From the NCBI GenBank assembly GCA_017549805.1, contig JAFYNJ010000008.1:248001-312000 (forward strand): a DNA stretch of 64,000 bases, written 5' to 3'. Positions 23,932 through 32,153 of this stretch are shown here, piece after piece. The translations under genes were made by a program, and so were the position numbers. The notes under the pieces are model-generated. The model ran no database searches, was not told the origin of the DNA, and worked only from the letters and a program-made list of their open reading frames with translations. Within the stretch, counting starts at the first letter, position 1; each line of letters opens with the position of its first letter. Origin of the DNA: Bacteroidales bacterium. GTDB lineage: Bacteria; Bacteroidota; Bacteroidia; Bacteroidales; F082.

Positions 23932-26508
23932 TCATCGCGATGCCACCACTACGGCATTCTTGTATTTCCTGACCATCCCGTTCAAGTCGAACACTTCCGT
24001 GATCACGACGTAAATGCCTATGGGCACACGGCAGCCACGGCTATCCAAGCCGTTCCACACAAAACAACCTTCCTGTCCCACCAACTCCCCCCTGACCAGA
24101 TGTCGGACCAATTGGCCTTCCACGTTGAAGACGTAGACATTCATGGTAGATTCCAATTCATTTAGTTTATAGGAAACCAAGCAGTTATCGTCAATACCAT
24201 CCCCGTCGGGAGAAAATACCATGGGCTCGATAGTGATAGGGTTTTCGTCGATAACCGATTGCCCAACAGCCATCACTGAATTGAGGTATCCAGGTGTCCC
24301 AAAATGCACCGCTTCCACCGCCGAATGCCAGTTGTCAGTCTGTTCGGAAGGCACCTCCCATGAAACCCGTTCCAAGGCGACGCCTTTGGTCTCCTTCAAC
24401 AAAGGATAATGCATCTTCTCGGAAAACGACATCTGATCCACCACCATTCCTTCGCGGCTCATCAGCAAAGCGATACCGCCCGAGTTGGGATAGGAAGGAA
24501 AGGCACCCATGTCAACAAAATCGACGATATCACAGTCGTACTGCCTTCCCACCGTATAGGCATCCGTCGATAGCAAGAGATAGCTTTGTGGCAAAAACAG
24601 ACGACTTTCCTCGGTGATGGCTTTCAGCACCGTGTCAGTAGGATTCGGGAAACTCTCCTTGATAACACCCAGTTTCAACTCGCTTAAGTCGAAAGTCTTG
24701 TCCGAATGGTTATAAAGTTCCACATAGTCCACACCAGGACTGATGGGATCAAACATGATTTCGTTGATGAGCACTTCTCCTGGCAGGATGGCATTGGGGA
24801 TGCCAAAACGCACGCGGGTACCCGCCTCAATGAGATGGCCGCTGCAGTTTTCCAAGCCGTTCAATAGCAAAGTGTAGAGCTCGCCCTCTTGAAAGTTGAA
24901 GTCGAACAACAGCTCCACCGAAGTCGAGTTGACAGGGTTGCAAACGACCTCAACGGGATAAAGACCAAGCTCTTCCACTTGATAATGCGTCGCTTCCGCC
25001 AGACTCGCCCGATTCATCTGCTGGTCGAACCAGAGCAACACCATGTTATCGTCCAGCATGCTTACTCGAGCAACTTTCGGTTGGATTTCGTTTTGGTTGT
25101 TGATGGAATTCTCTTGGCCAGGCGTACCGCCTGAAACAGCGTTGGAAGCCGACCAGTTATCGGATCCCGCGCAAGGATTGAAAGGATCGATCTGTTCCAA
25201 CGACCAACCTCCGTTTCGCTTTTCTGCATCATGATACCAAGTCTCGTTGAACGACACTTCCGACACCAAAGTCTCGTCGGGTGAAAAAAGCCTTATCGTA
25301 GTTCCCGCGTTGGCAATGGAGAAGCTAGAAAAGCCGTAAGTTGAACCGTATGCCGACAGTTCTCCTTCCCCGTCGTCCTTGCACAGGATCAAATAACCCA
25401 GCGGCTCCATGTGAATAGCGGGAAAGGTCTTGTTCGCCGTTCCAATGGTCAACGTCCAGTCCTTCAAGTCGATGGCGAGCGATGTGGTATTGAACAGCTC
25501 CACATACTCCCATTCAGGCAGACCCACCACGGGTGTGGGATCCGCCATAATCTCGTTGATAACCACATCCCCTTCCGAAGCCTTGTAAATGGAAAAGTCC
25601 CAAGTGGTTTCAGGCATGACGTTACCTGCCAGATCGCTGATTCCCGTGACCTTTAGTTGAAGGTTGGTGTTTTCGGGCAAGGGTTCGGCAAAACCTAAAA
25701 GCACTTTTGACGGCCTTTCGTAGAACTGTACCGTGTCAGGACCCACTTCCACTCGATAATGCTGTGGATCCAAAGCAGTTACGGCCAATGCTTCATCGAA
25801 AGTCAACAAAAGGTGTTTGCTCTCAAGCACCTCCAACGAAAGTAATTCGGGTGGATCATGATCGATGATTCTCGGACCCACATAGACATCGTCAAAATAG
25901 AATTTCTTGGCATTGCTGACGGTGTATTTGATGTAGAACCCGAAATAACCATCGGGGATGGATGCGTCATCGAATCCTTCCGCTTCTAACGCATAGTTGC
26001 CGACATTGTTGTAATCCGTCTGCACGGTCCACAAGCCTTCCCGGTCACGGTTGACCTTGACTGCCACAGAAAACGAGGAGGCGATGGCTCCTGAGGTGCC
26101 TTGACAGATCAGCGTTTCCATGGCACCATCTTTTCGATACAACTCAATGGCATCTTGGCTTCCAGGCGTTCCAAAACGGAGGAAATAACCACGGGTGGCA
26201 TGGATGAGATCGGTGGTGTCTGCTGATAGCCAAATTTCCGCATAGTTGTTTCCCGAAGGACTGAAGGCCTCACGAATCCAGAAACGCCATTCTATTTCCC
26301 CCTCCTCTTTCGTAAAAACGGTAGTAAGCCAAGCCTCTCCTGCTACGGTAGCTGATGACTGAAGTTGACGATTGTTGTTAACGATAAAACAGGAATCCGT
26401 CCCCGTCCAAGTGGGGTTTGAAGTGAAATCGCCATCGGAGAAATCGTCTGTGACTTGAGCAAACACTCGTAAAGGCAGAAATAAAAAAAGTAGCAGTATT
26501 TTTCTCAT
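23932..26508 (-). CDS. Secreted lamin-tail-domain protein with type B T9SS signal
   Basis: An 858-residue exported protein. The order is: signal peptide (LPLRVFAQ); a jelly-roll-like N-terminal domain to about residue 215; an Ig/SbsA-like domain (DHDPPELLSLEV and after); a lamin tail domain (DVVINEIMADPTP..EYVELFN); a second Ig-like region; a second lamin tail domain (EVLINEIMFDPISPGVDYVELYN); and the C-terminal domain FSPDGDGIDDNCLVSYKLN..GIYVVI, which is the gliding-motility-associated (CHU_C) T9SS sorting signal. The start at 26508 coincides with the signal peptide. Function is unknown; related proteins are surface or matrix components, sometimes nuclease-linked. Confidence 0.85.
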   Translation of the reverse strand: MRKILLLFLFLPLRVFAQVTDDFSDGDFTSNPTWTGTDSCFIVNNNRQLQSSATVAGEAWLTTVFTKEEGEIEWRFWIREAFSPSGNNYAEIWLSADTTDLIHATRGYFLRFGTPGSQDAIELYRKDGAMETLICQGTSGAIASSFSVAVKVNRDREGLWTVQTDYNNVGNYALEAEGFDDASIPDGYFGFYIKYTVSNAKKFYFDDVYVGPRIIDHDPPELLSLEVLESKHLLLTFDEALAVTALDPQHYRVEVGPDTVQFYERPSKVLLGFAEPLPENTNLQLKVTGISDLAGNVMPETTWDFSIYKASEGDVVINEIMADPTPVVGLPEWEYVELFNTTSLAIDLKDWTLTIGTANKTFPAIHMEPLGYLILCKDDGEGELSAYGSTYGFSSFSIANAGTTIRLFSPDETLVSEVSFNETWYHDAEKRNGGWSLEQIDPFNPCAGSDNWSASNAVSGGTPGQENSINNQNEIQPKVARVSMLDDNMVLLWFDQQMNRASLAEATHYQVEELGLYPVEVVCNPVNSTSVELLFDFNFQEGELYTLLLNGLENCSGHLIEAGTRVRFGIPNAILPGEVLINEIMFDPISPGVDYVELYNHSDKTFDLSELKLGVIKESFPNPTDTVLKAITEESRLFLPQSYLLLSTDAYTVGRQYDCDIVDFVDMGAFPSYPNSGGIALLMSREGMVVDQMSFSEKMHYPLLKETKGVALERVSWEVPSEQTDNWHSAVEAVHFGTPGYLNSVMAVGQSVIDENPITIEPMVFSPDGDGIDDNCLVSYKLNELESTMNVYVFNVEGQLVRHLVRGELVGQEGCFVWNGLDSRGCRVPIGIYVVITEVFDLNGMVRKYKNAVVVASR

Positions 26509-26516
26509 ATAATTAC

Positions 26517-26524
26517 TATTTTTG
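26517..26524 (+). promoter_or_regulatory. -7 box TATTTTTG for asd
   Basis: Perfect TAnnTTTG match; the asd ATG is 78 bases downstream, so the leader is relatively long. Divergent from the box at 26545, with overlapping promoter regions. Confidence 0.5.
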
Positions 26525-26544
26525 CATGTTGGAAACTTTCGATG

Positions 26545-26552
26545 CAAAAATA
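26545..26552 (-). promoter_or_regulatory. -7 box TATTTTTG for the lamin-tail protein gene
   Basis: Perfect TAnnTTTG match on the minus strand, 36 bases before the start at 26508. The two divergent promoters cross each other. Confidence 0.55.
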
Positions 26553-26602
26553 CATTGGGAGTATCCGCTTTTATAAAAAAGTTGAAAATAAATCTAATAA
26601 AA

Positions 26603-27627
26603 ATGAAAATCGCGGTTGTAGGTGCCACTGGCCTGGTAGGTTCAAAGATGCTTCAAGTACTTGATGAACAGAAAATTAAGATTGACGAATTGATTGTTGC
26701 CGCTTCAGAGAAATCCGTCGGAAAGGAAATCGTTTTTCAAGGGAAAACACACCATGTCATCAGTGTAGAAGACGCTATCGAGGCCCGTCCCGACATCGCC
26801 ATTTTCTCGGCAGGGGCCGGTGCTTCGAAACAATACGCACCGCTGTTTGCCGCCAAGGGAACCTACGTCATCGACAACAGCTCGGCATGGCGCATGTATC
26901 CTGAGATTCCGCTCGTGGTTCCCGAGATCAATGCAGATACCATTACCAAGGACACCCGTATCATCGCCAATCCCAACTGCTCCACCATTGAAATGGTATT
27001 GGCCTTGGCACCCTTGCACAAGGCGTTCGACATCAAGCGACTTGTGATTGCTACCTATCAAAGTGTTAGCGGAAGTGGCATTAAGGGAATTAGCCAGTTG
27101 GACCGTGAGGAAGATGAAAGGTTAAAGGTGAAAGGTGAAAACTCTCACCTCTCACCTCTCACCTTCCCAACGCATACCCCCACCAGATCTATCGCAACAT
27201 CCTGCCTCACGGTGGTGACTTCTGCAAAAACGGCTACACCACCGAGGAAGAGAAGCTGGTGAACGAAACCCGTAAAATCTTGAGGGCGCCTCAGATTGCC
27301 ATCACCGCCACGGTGTGCCGCGTACCCGTTACGGGAGGCCATTCGGAAGCCGTCAACGTCGAGTTTAACAAGCCTTACGAGCTGGACGAGGTACGCCGAC
27401 TGTTGGAGAACTATCCTGGTGTCGTAGTGCAGGACGATCCCGCCCATAATGTCTATCCAATGGCCATCAATGCCTACGACAAGGACGAGGTGTTTGTGGG
27501 AAGGATCCGCAGGGACTTCAGCATCGAAAACGGTCTCAACTTCTGGGTGGTCAGCGACAACATCCGCAAGGGTGCCGCCACCAATGCCGTTCAGATTGCC
27601 AAATACGTCATCGAACACATTTTATGA
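26603..27627 (+). pseudogene. asd: Aspartate-semialdehyde dehydrogenase with a frameshift at a heptamer repeat
   Basis: Enzyme converting aspartyl phosphate to aspartate semialdehyde for Lys/DAP, Thr and Met. The N-terminal part (VGATGLVGSKMLQVL; the active-site Cys in ANPNCSTIEMV; YQSVSGSGIKG) reads in one frame to a TGA at 27262. From about 27172 the remainder (YPHQIYRNILPHG, TATVCRVPVTGGHSE, to IEHIL at 27627) reads in the other frame. The switch falls in a palindromic heptamer tract at 27116-27167, in the natural variable loop. Adding 1 base modulo 3, such as one 7-nt unit, would join the halves. It may be a true variant, a slippage-prone allele, or a sequence error. The stop overlaps ribF. 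Confidence 0.85.
27116..27167 (+). repeat. Palindromic heptamer repeat in asd
   Basis: Left units GGTTAAA, GGTGAAA, GGTGAAA; right units CTCTCAC three times and CTTCCC. The arms are near reverse complements. The asd reading frame changes here. Confidence 0.9.
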
Positions 27628-28562
27628 GAATCATCAACAATAGCATACAAGCCCGAAACATCAAGAATGCCGTAGTCACCATTGGCACTTTCGACGGGGT
27701 GCATCTCGGCCATCAGGCCATCTTCAAGGAGATGCGCCGTCTGGCTCAGGAGATTGGAGGCGAGACCGTGGTGGTCACCTTCCATCCCCATCCCCGTCAG
27801 GTGCTGGCCATTGGGACGGAGAAACTGCGCTTCATCTGTTCGCAGGAGGAGAAACTGGCCAAGTTCGAGGAGTTTGGCATCGACGACGTGGTCATCATCC
27901 CTTTCACCAAGGAGTTTGCTGGCACGCCTTCCGACGTGTTTATCCGTGACTACATCATAGCAAACATCCATCCTGCCGTCATCGTAGTGGGTTATGACCA
28001 TCATTTTGGCAAAAACCGGATGGGCGATTACGACATGCTTTGCAAACTTGGCGACGAATATGGTTTCAAGACCGTCCAAGTAGCGGCACAGGACATCAAC
28101 GAGGTGGCTGTGAGTTCCACCAAGATCCGCAACTTCCTTTGGGCGGGCAACGTGAAGGCCGCCAACGAGCTCTTGGGCTATCCCTATTCGGTGCAAGGCA
28201 CGGTGGTCAAAGGCAACGAGATTGGCCGTACCATCGGCTTCCCGACGGCAAACCTCGATATCCCCAACGAGTTCATGATGATCAACAATCCGGGTGTCTA
28301 TGCCTGCCGAACCATCATCGATGGCAAACTTTACCAAGCCATGGCCAACACCGGCACACGCCCCACTATTGGAGACCGTGCCGACGGCGACTTCATCATT
28401 GAAGTCAACATTTTCGACTTCGACGGCGACCTTTATGGAAAGACCCTAAAAGTCTGGTTCATCGACCGCATTCGCGACGAAGAGAAGTTCAATGGCTTGG
28501 AAGCGTTGAAGCAGCAATTGCAACACGACCGCGAAGAAGCGAAAAAAATACTATCTTTGTAA
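27624..28562 (+). CDS. ribF: Bifunctional riboflavin kinase/FAD synthetase
   Basis: Makes FMN from riboflavin and then FAD. The 312-residue protein has the N-terminal FAD-synthetase nucleotidyltransferase domain (TIGTFDGVHLGHQAIF; FHPHPRQVL; VVGYDHHFGKN; the SSTKIRNFL motif) and the C-terminal kinase domain (GTVVKGNEIGRTIGFPTANL, PGVYACR, NTGTRPTIGD). All expected motifs are intact. Its ATG overlaps the stop of asd (TTATGA), so translation is likely coupled to the 3' part of asd. A repeat tract follows the TAA. Confidence 0.97.
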   Translation: MRIINNSIQARNIKNAVVTIGTFDGVHLGHQAIFKEMRRLAQEIGGETVVVTFHPHPRQVLAIGTEKLRFICSQEEKLAKFEEFGIDDVVIIPFTKEFAGTPSDVFIRDYIIANIHPAVIVVGYDHHFGKNRMGDYDMLCKLGDEYGFKTVQVAAQDINEVAVSSTKIRNFLWAGNVKAANELLGYPYSVQGTVVKGNEIGRTIGFPTANLDIPNEFMMINNPGVYACRTIIDGKLYQAMANTGTRPTIGDRADGDFIIEVNIFDFDGDLYGKTLKVWFIDRIRDEEKFNGLEALKQQLQHDREEAKKILSL

Positions 28563-28597
28563 AGAATTTAGAAGAAAGAAGTAAGAAGTAAGAAGAA
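28561..28597 (+). repeat. Heptamer repeat tract, TAAGAAG type
   Basis: Units TTAGAAG, AAAGAAG, TAAGAAG, TAAGAAG, starting at the ribF stop codon. Confidence 0.85.
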
Positions 28598-28616
28598 CAA
28601 TTCAAATAATACAATC

Positions 28617-30347
28617 ATGAAAAAACTGATTTCCGCTATGATGGCTTTGGCCCTTGTTTTTGCCTTCGGCAAAGCCAACGCCTGCACCAATTTCCTAATC
28701 ACCAAAGGCGCCTCTGCCGATGGCAGCTGCATGATCTCCTACGCCGCCGACAGCCATGTGCTTTATGGTGAGCTTTACCACTACCCGGCAGCCGACCATG
28801 AGCCTGGCGCGATGCGCGACGTATATGACTGGGATGGTGGCGCCTATCTTGGACAAATCCCTGAAGTAGCCCACACCTACAATGTCGTCGGCAACATGAA
28901 CGAATGGCAGGTCGCCATCGGCGAGACCACCTACGGCGGCATTGAATCCCTCTACAACGGACAAGGCATCATCGACTATGGCAGCTTGATGTATATCGCC
29001 CTGCAACGATCCAAGACTGCCCGTGAAGCCATCTGGTGGATGACTAAGCTTGCCACCGACTATGGCTACGTCAGCGAAGGCGAGTCGTTCAGTATCTGCG
29101 ACACCGAAGAGGTGTGGATCCTTGAGATGATTGGCAAAGGTCCCCAAAACAAGGGTGCTGTGTGGGTTGGCCAACGCATCCCTGATGGTTATGTGTGCGG
29201 CCATGCCAACCAAGCCCGCATCACCACCTTCCCGCTGGCCAAGAAAAACAAGACCAGCATCACCTACAAGAACATCGACAAGCTGCTGAAGGATCCCAAG
29301 ATCGACTGCGTGTATGCCGACGATGTCATCAAATTCGCCAAAGAAGCCAAGTTGTATGACGGTCCGGATGACAAGTTCTCTTTCTCCGATGTTTATAACC
29401 CCGTCACCTTCGACGGTGCCCGTTTCTGCGACCTCCGTGTGTGGGCCATGTTCAACAAGGTGACTGACAACATGAACGAATATTGGGGCTATGCCACCGG
29501 ACGCGACATCCAACGCGCTCAACCTTACACCGCCAATATGTGCCAAACCCCCGATAACTTCCCGACCAACCGCATGCCTTTGTGGGTGATGCCCAACAAG
29601 AAGGTCAGCGTGCTCGACATGATGGACTTCATGCGCGACCATCTTGAAGGCACCGAACTCGACATGTCGCAAGACGTTGGCGCAGGCCCCTTCCACTGCC
29701 CCTACCGCTGGCGCCCCATGGACTGGGAAGTCGATGGCGTGACCTACGTACACGAGCGCACCACCGCCACCCAGCAGACTGGTTTCAGCTTTGTCGCCCA
29801 GAGCCGTGGCTACAACCCCTTCGGCATTATCTGGTTCGGCGTTGATGACACCGATAACTGCGTCTATTGCCCCATGTACACTTGCATGGCTGAGATTCCC
29901 GAGAGCTACCGCGAAGGTAACGGCTCCATGAGCGAATGGTCGGAGACCTCCGCCTTCTGGACCTTCAACCAGATGAGCAACTGGGCTTACACCAAATACA
30001 ACTACATCCATCCCGAGATTCGCAAAATCCAACGTGAGCTTGAGAGCAAATATGTCGAAAAGATGGTACCCGAACTGGATGAACGCGTATCAGCCATCAA
30101 AGGCCACGATGGCATGGTGCTGGAGATGACCCGCTTCTCATGCAACACAGCCAACGAACTCTGTGCCACTTGGAAGAATCTCTACCACACCCTGTTCATG
30201 AAATATATGGACGGCAACCTCAACACCGCCCAACCCGTGAAACCCGGCAGCAAATACACGCCCATCAAGAGCGAACACCCCAAGTACAGCGATGAGTACT
30301 ATCGCATCCTGATCGAAAAGACCGGCGACAAGTATAAGGCTTATTAA
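28617..30347 (+). CDS. Secreted C69-family dipeptidase (Ntn hydrolase)
   Basis: A 576-residue exported peptidase of the PepD/U34 group. The signal peptide ends FGKANA and is followed immediately by CTNFLITKGAS: signal peptidase cleavage would expose the Cys that serves as the N-terminal nucleophile. Further family segments are SYAADSHVLYGELYH, NEWQVAIGETTYGG, ERSKTAREAI-like QRSKTAREAIWW, and EGESFSICDTEEVWILEMIGKG. It releases dipeptides from peptides in the periplasm, which fits peptide-fermenting life. It lies between two repeat tracts and may be cotranscribed with ribF. Confidence 0.93.
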   Translation: MKKLISAMMALALVFAFGKANACTNFLITKGASADGSCMISYAADSHVLYGELYHYPAADHEPGAMRDVYDWDGGAYLGQIPEVAHTYNVVGNMNEWQVAIGETTYGGIESLYNGQGIIDYGSLMYIALQRSKTAREAIWWMTKLATDYGYVSEGESFSICDTEEVWILEMIGKGPQNKGAVWVGQRIPDGYVCGHANQARITTFPLAKKNKTSITYKNIDKLLKDPKIDCVYADDVIKFAKEAKLYDGPDDKFSFSDVYNPVTFDGARFCDLRVWAMFNKVTDNMNEYWGYATGRDIQRAQPYTANMCQTPDNFPTNRMPLWVMPNKKVSVLDMMDFMRDHLEGTELDMSQDVGAGPFHCPYRWRPMDWEVDGVTYVHERTTATQQTGFSFVAQSRGYNPFGIIWFGVDDTDNCVYCPMYTCMAEIPESYREGNGSMSEWSETSAFWTFNQMSNWAYTKYNYIHPEIRKIQRELESKYVEKMVPELDERVSAIKGHDGMVLEMTRFSCNTANELCATWKNLYHTLFMKYMDGNLNTAQPVKPGSKYTPIKSEHPKYSDEYYRILIEKTGDKYKAY

Positions 30348-30380
30348 GAAGTAAGAATTTAGAAGTAAGAAGCAAGAATT
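30345..30380 (+). repeat. Heptamer repeat tract, TAAGAAG type
   Basis: Units TAAGAAG, TAAGAAT, TTAGAAG, TAAGAAG, CAAGAAT. It begins at the TAA of the dipeptidase gene and ends directly before the glnS ATG. Confidence 0.88.
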
Positions 30381-32123
30381 ATGACAAACCCAGAAGAAGT
30401 TAAAGAAGAAAAAAAGTCGCTCAATTTTATTGAAGCGAAAGTAGAGGAAGACCTCAGTAACGGCAAGAACGGCGGTCGAGTGCAGACTCGTTTCCCCCCA
30501 GAGCCGAACGGTTACCTCCACATCGGCCATGCCAAGGCCATCTGCCTCGACTTCGGCATCGCTGCACAACATGGCGGCGTTTGCAACCTGCGCTTCGACG
30601 ACACCAATCCTACCAAGGAGAATATGGAGTATGTCGATGCCATCAAAGAGGATATCCAATGGCTTGGCTACCAGTGGGGTAACGAATACTATGCCTCCGA
30701 TTACTTCCAGCAACTCTGGGATTTTGCCATAGAACTGATCAAGAGAGGGAAAGCTTACATCGACGAGCAAAGCTCCGAGGAGATTGCTGCTCAGAAGGGT
30801 ACGCCCACCCAACCCGGCATTGAGAGCCCCTACCGCAACCGTCCGATTGAAGAGTCGTTGGACTTGTTCTACAAGATGAACAACGGCGAGATCGGCGAAG
30901 GCAAGATGGTGCTTCGTGCCAAGATCGACATGGCCAACCCGAACATGCACTTCCGTGATCCCATCATCTACCGTGTGGTCGATACCCCTCACCACCGCAC
31001 GGGCACCAAGTGGCATGCCTACCCGATGTACGACTTCGCCCACGGGCAAAGCGACTACTTCGAGGGCGTCACCCACTCCTTGTGCACCTTGGAGTTCGTG
31101 GTACACCGCCCACTCTATGACCTGTTCATCGACTGGCTCAAGGAGATCCGTGGCGAGGGTGACAACATGGACGACAACCGTCCGCGTCAGACCGAGTTCA
31201 ACAAGCTCAACCTCAACTACATTTTGTTGAGTAAGCGTAATTTGCTCGTGCTAGTGAATGAGGGTTTGGTGAGCGGATGGGACGACCCACGCATGCCCAC
31301 GATCTGTGGCTTCCGTCGCCGTGGCTACACCCCCAGCGGTATCCATAAGTTCATCGACAAGATCGGCTACACCACCTACGATGCCTTGAACGACTTCGCA
31401 TTGATGGAGAGTGCCATCCGCGAGGACCTCAACGCCACCGCCACCCGTGTGGCCGCTGTGGTCAACCCTGTGAAGCTCGTCATCACCAACTATCCTGAAG
31501 GTCAAATCGAGGAGATGGAAGCCATCAACAACCCCGAAGACGAAACGGCAGGCAGCCACAAGATCGCCTTCAGCCGTGAGTTGTGGATCGAGAAGGAGGA
31601 CTTCATGGAGGAGGCTCCGAAGAAGTACTTCCGCATGACGCCCGGCAACGAGGTGCGCCTGAAGAACGCCTACATCGTGAAATGCACCGGCTGCAAGAAA
31701 GATGCCGACGGCAATGTTGTTGAAGTCTATGCCGAATACGATCCTGACACCAAGAGCGGTTTGCCGGGTGCCAACCGCAAGGTGAAAGGCACCATCCACT
31801 GGGTGAGCTGCGAACGCTGTCTCCAAGCCGAAGTCCGCATGTACGACCGACTCTGGAAGGTGGAAAACCCCCGCGACGAGCTGGCCCATCTGCGTGACGA
31901 AGGCCTTAGCTCCCTCGACGCCATGAAGCAGATGATGAATCCCGATTCATTGGAGATCCGTCCCGTGTGCTATGTGGAAGAGTTCTTGGCCGACGCCAAG
32001 ACTTTGGACCATTTCCAGTTCCAACGCATTGGCTACTTCACGGTAGATAAGGACACGACCCCAGGACATCTGGTCTTCAACCGCACGGTGGCGTTGAAGG
32101 ACACTTGGGCGAAAGCACAATGA
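30381..32123 (+). CDS. glnS: Glutaminyl-tRNA synthetase
   Basis: Class I synthetase that charges tRNA-Gln directly with Gln, 580 residues. The HIGH motif is PPEPNGYLHIGHAKA, with RFDDTNPTKE and the KMSKS-equivalent LLSKRNLL. The two C-terminal beta-barrel anticodon domains follow (TPGNEVRLKNAYIVKC, EVRMYDRLWKVENP). All catalytic landmarks look intact, so GlnRS should be active. This is of interest because gatE and gatD, which make Gln-tRNA(Gln) by amidation, lie 21 kb away. A strong terminator follows the stop. Confidence 0.97.
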   Translation: MTNPEEVKEEKKSLNFIEAKVEEDLSNGKNGGRVQTRFPPEPNGYLHIGHAKAICLDFGIAAQHGGVCNLRFDDTNPTKENMEYVDAIKEDIQWLGYQWGNEYYASDYFQQLWDFAIELIKRGKAYIDEQSSEEIAAQKGTPTQPGIESPYRNRPIEESLDLFYKMNNGEIGEGKMVLRAKIDMANPNMHFRDPIIYRVVDTPHHRTGTKWHAYPMYDFAHGQSDYFEGVTHSLCTLEFVVHRPLYDLFIDWLKEIRGEGDNMDDNRPRQTEFNKLNLNYILLSKRNLLVLVNEGLVSGWDDPRMPTICGFRRRGYTPSGIHKFIDKIGYTTYDALNDFALMESAIREDLNATATRVAAVVNPVKLVITNYPEGQIEEMEAINNPEDETAGSHKIAFSRELWIEKEDFMEEAPKKYFRMTPGNEVRLKNAYIVKCTGCKKDADGNVVEVYAEYDPDTKSGLPGANRKVKGTIHWVSCERCLQAEVRMYDRLWKVENPRDELAHLRDEGLSSLDAMKQMMNPDSLEIRPVCYVEEFLADAKTLDHFQFQRIGYFTVDKDTTPGHLVFNRTVALKDTWAKAQ

Positions 32124-32125
32124 TG

Positions 32126-32153
32126 AAAAAAGGGGTCTTGCGACCCCTTTTTT
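32126..32153. terminator. Bidirectional terminator between glnS and the BlaR-like gene
   Basis: A12-type stem AAAAAAGGGGTC (32126-32137) with GACCCCTTTTTT (32142-32153), loop TTGC. It abuts the stop codons of both converging genes. Confidence 0.92.

Noticed and set aside
26509..26628. A 40-residue upstream extension of the lamin-tail protein
   Set aside because: It would cross both divergent -7 boxes and precede a clear signal peptide starting at 26508.
28695..30032. A 445-codon minus-strand open frame
   Set aside because: It lies fully antisense to the C69 dipeptidase gene; the product is a His/Val/Gly-rich pattern typical of a shadow of GC-rich codons and has no motif or promoter.
6419..30380. 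CRISPR array or IS remnants as explanation for the repeat tracts
   Set aside because: The units are 7 nt without spacers, differ between tracts, and have no flanking direct repeats, cas genes or transposase.
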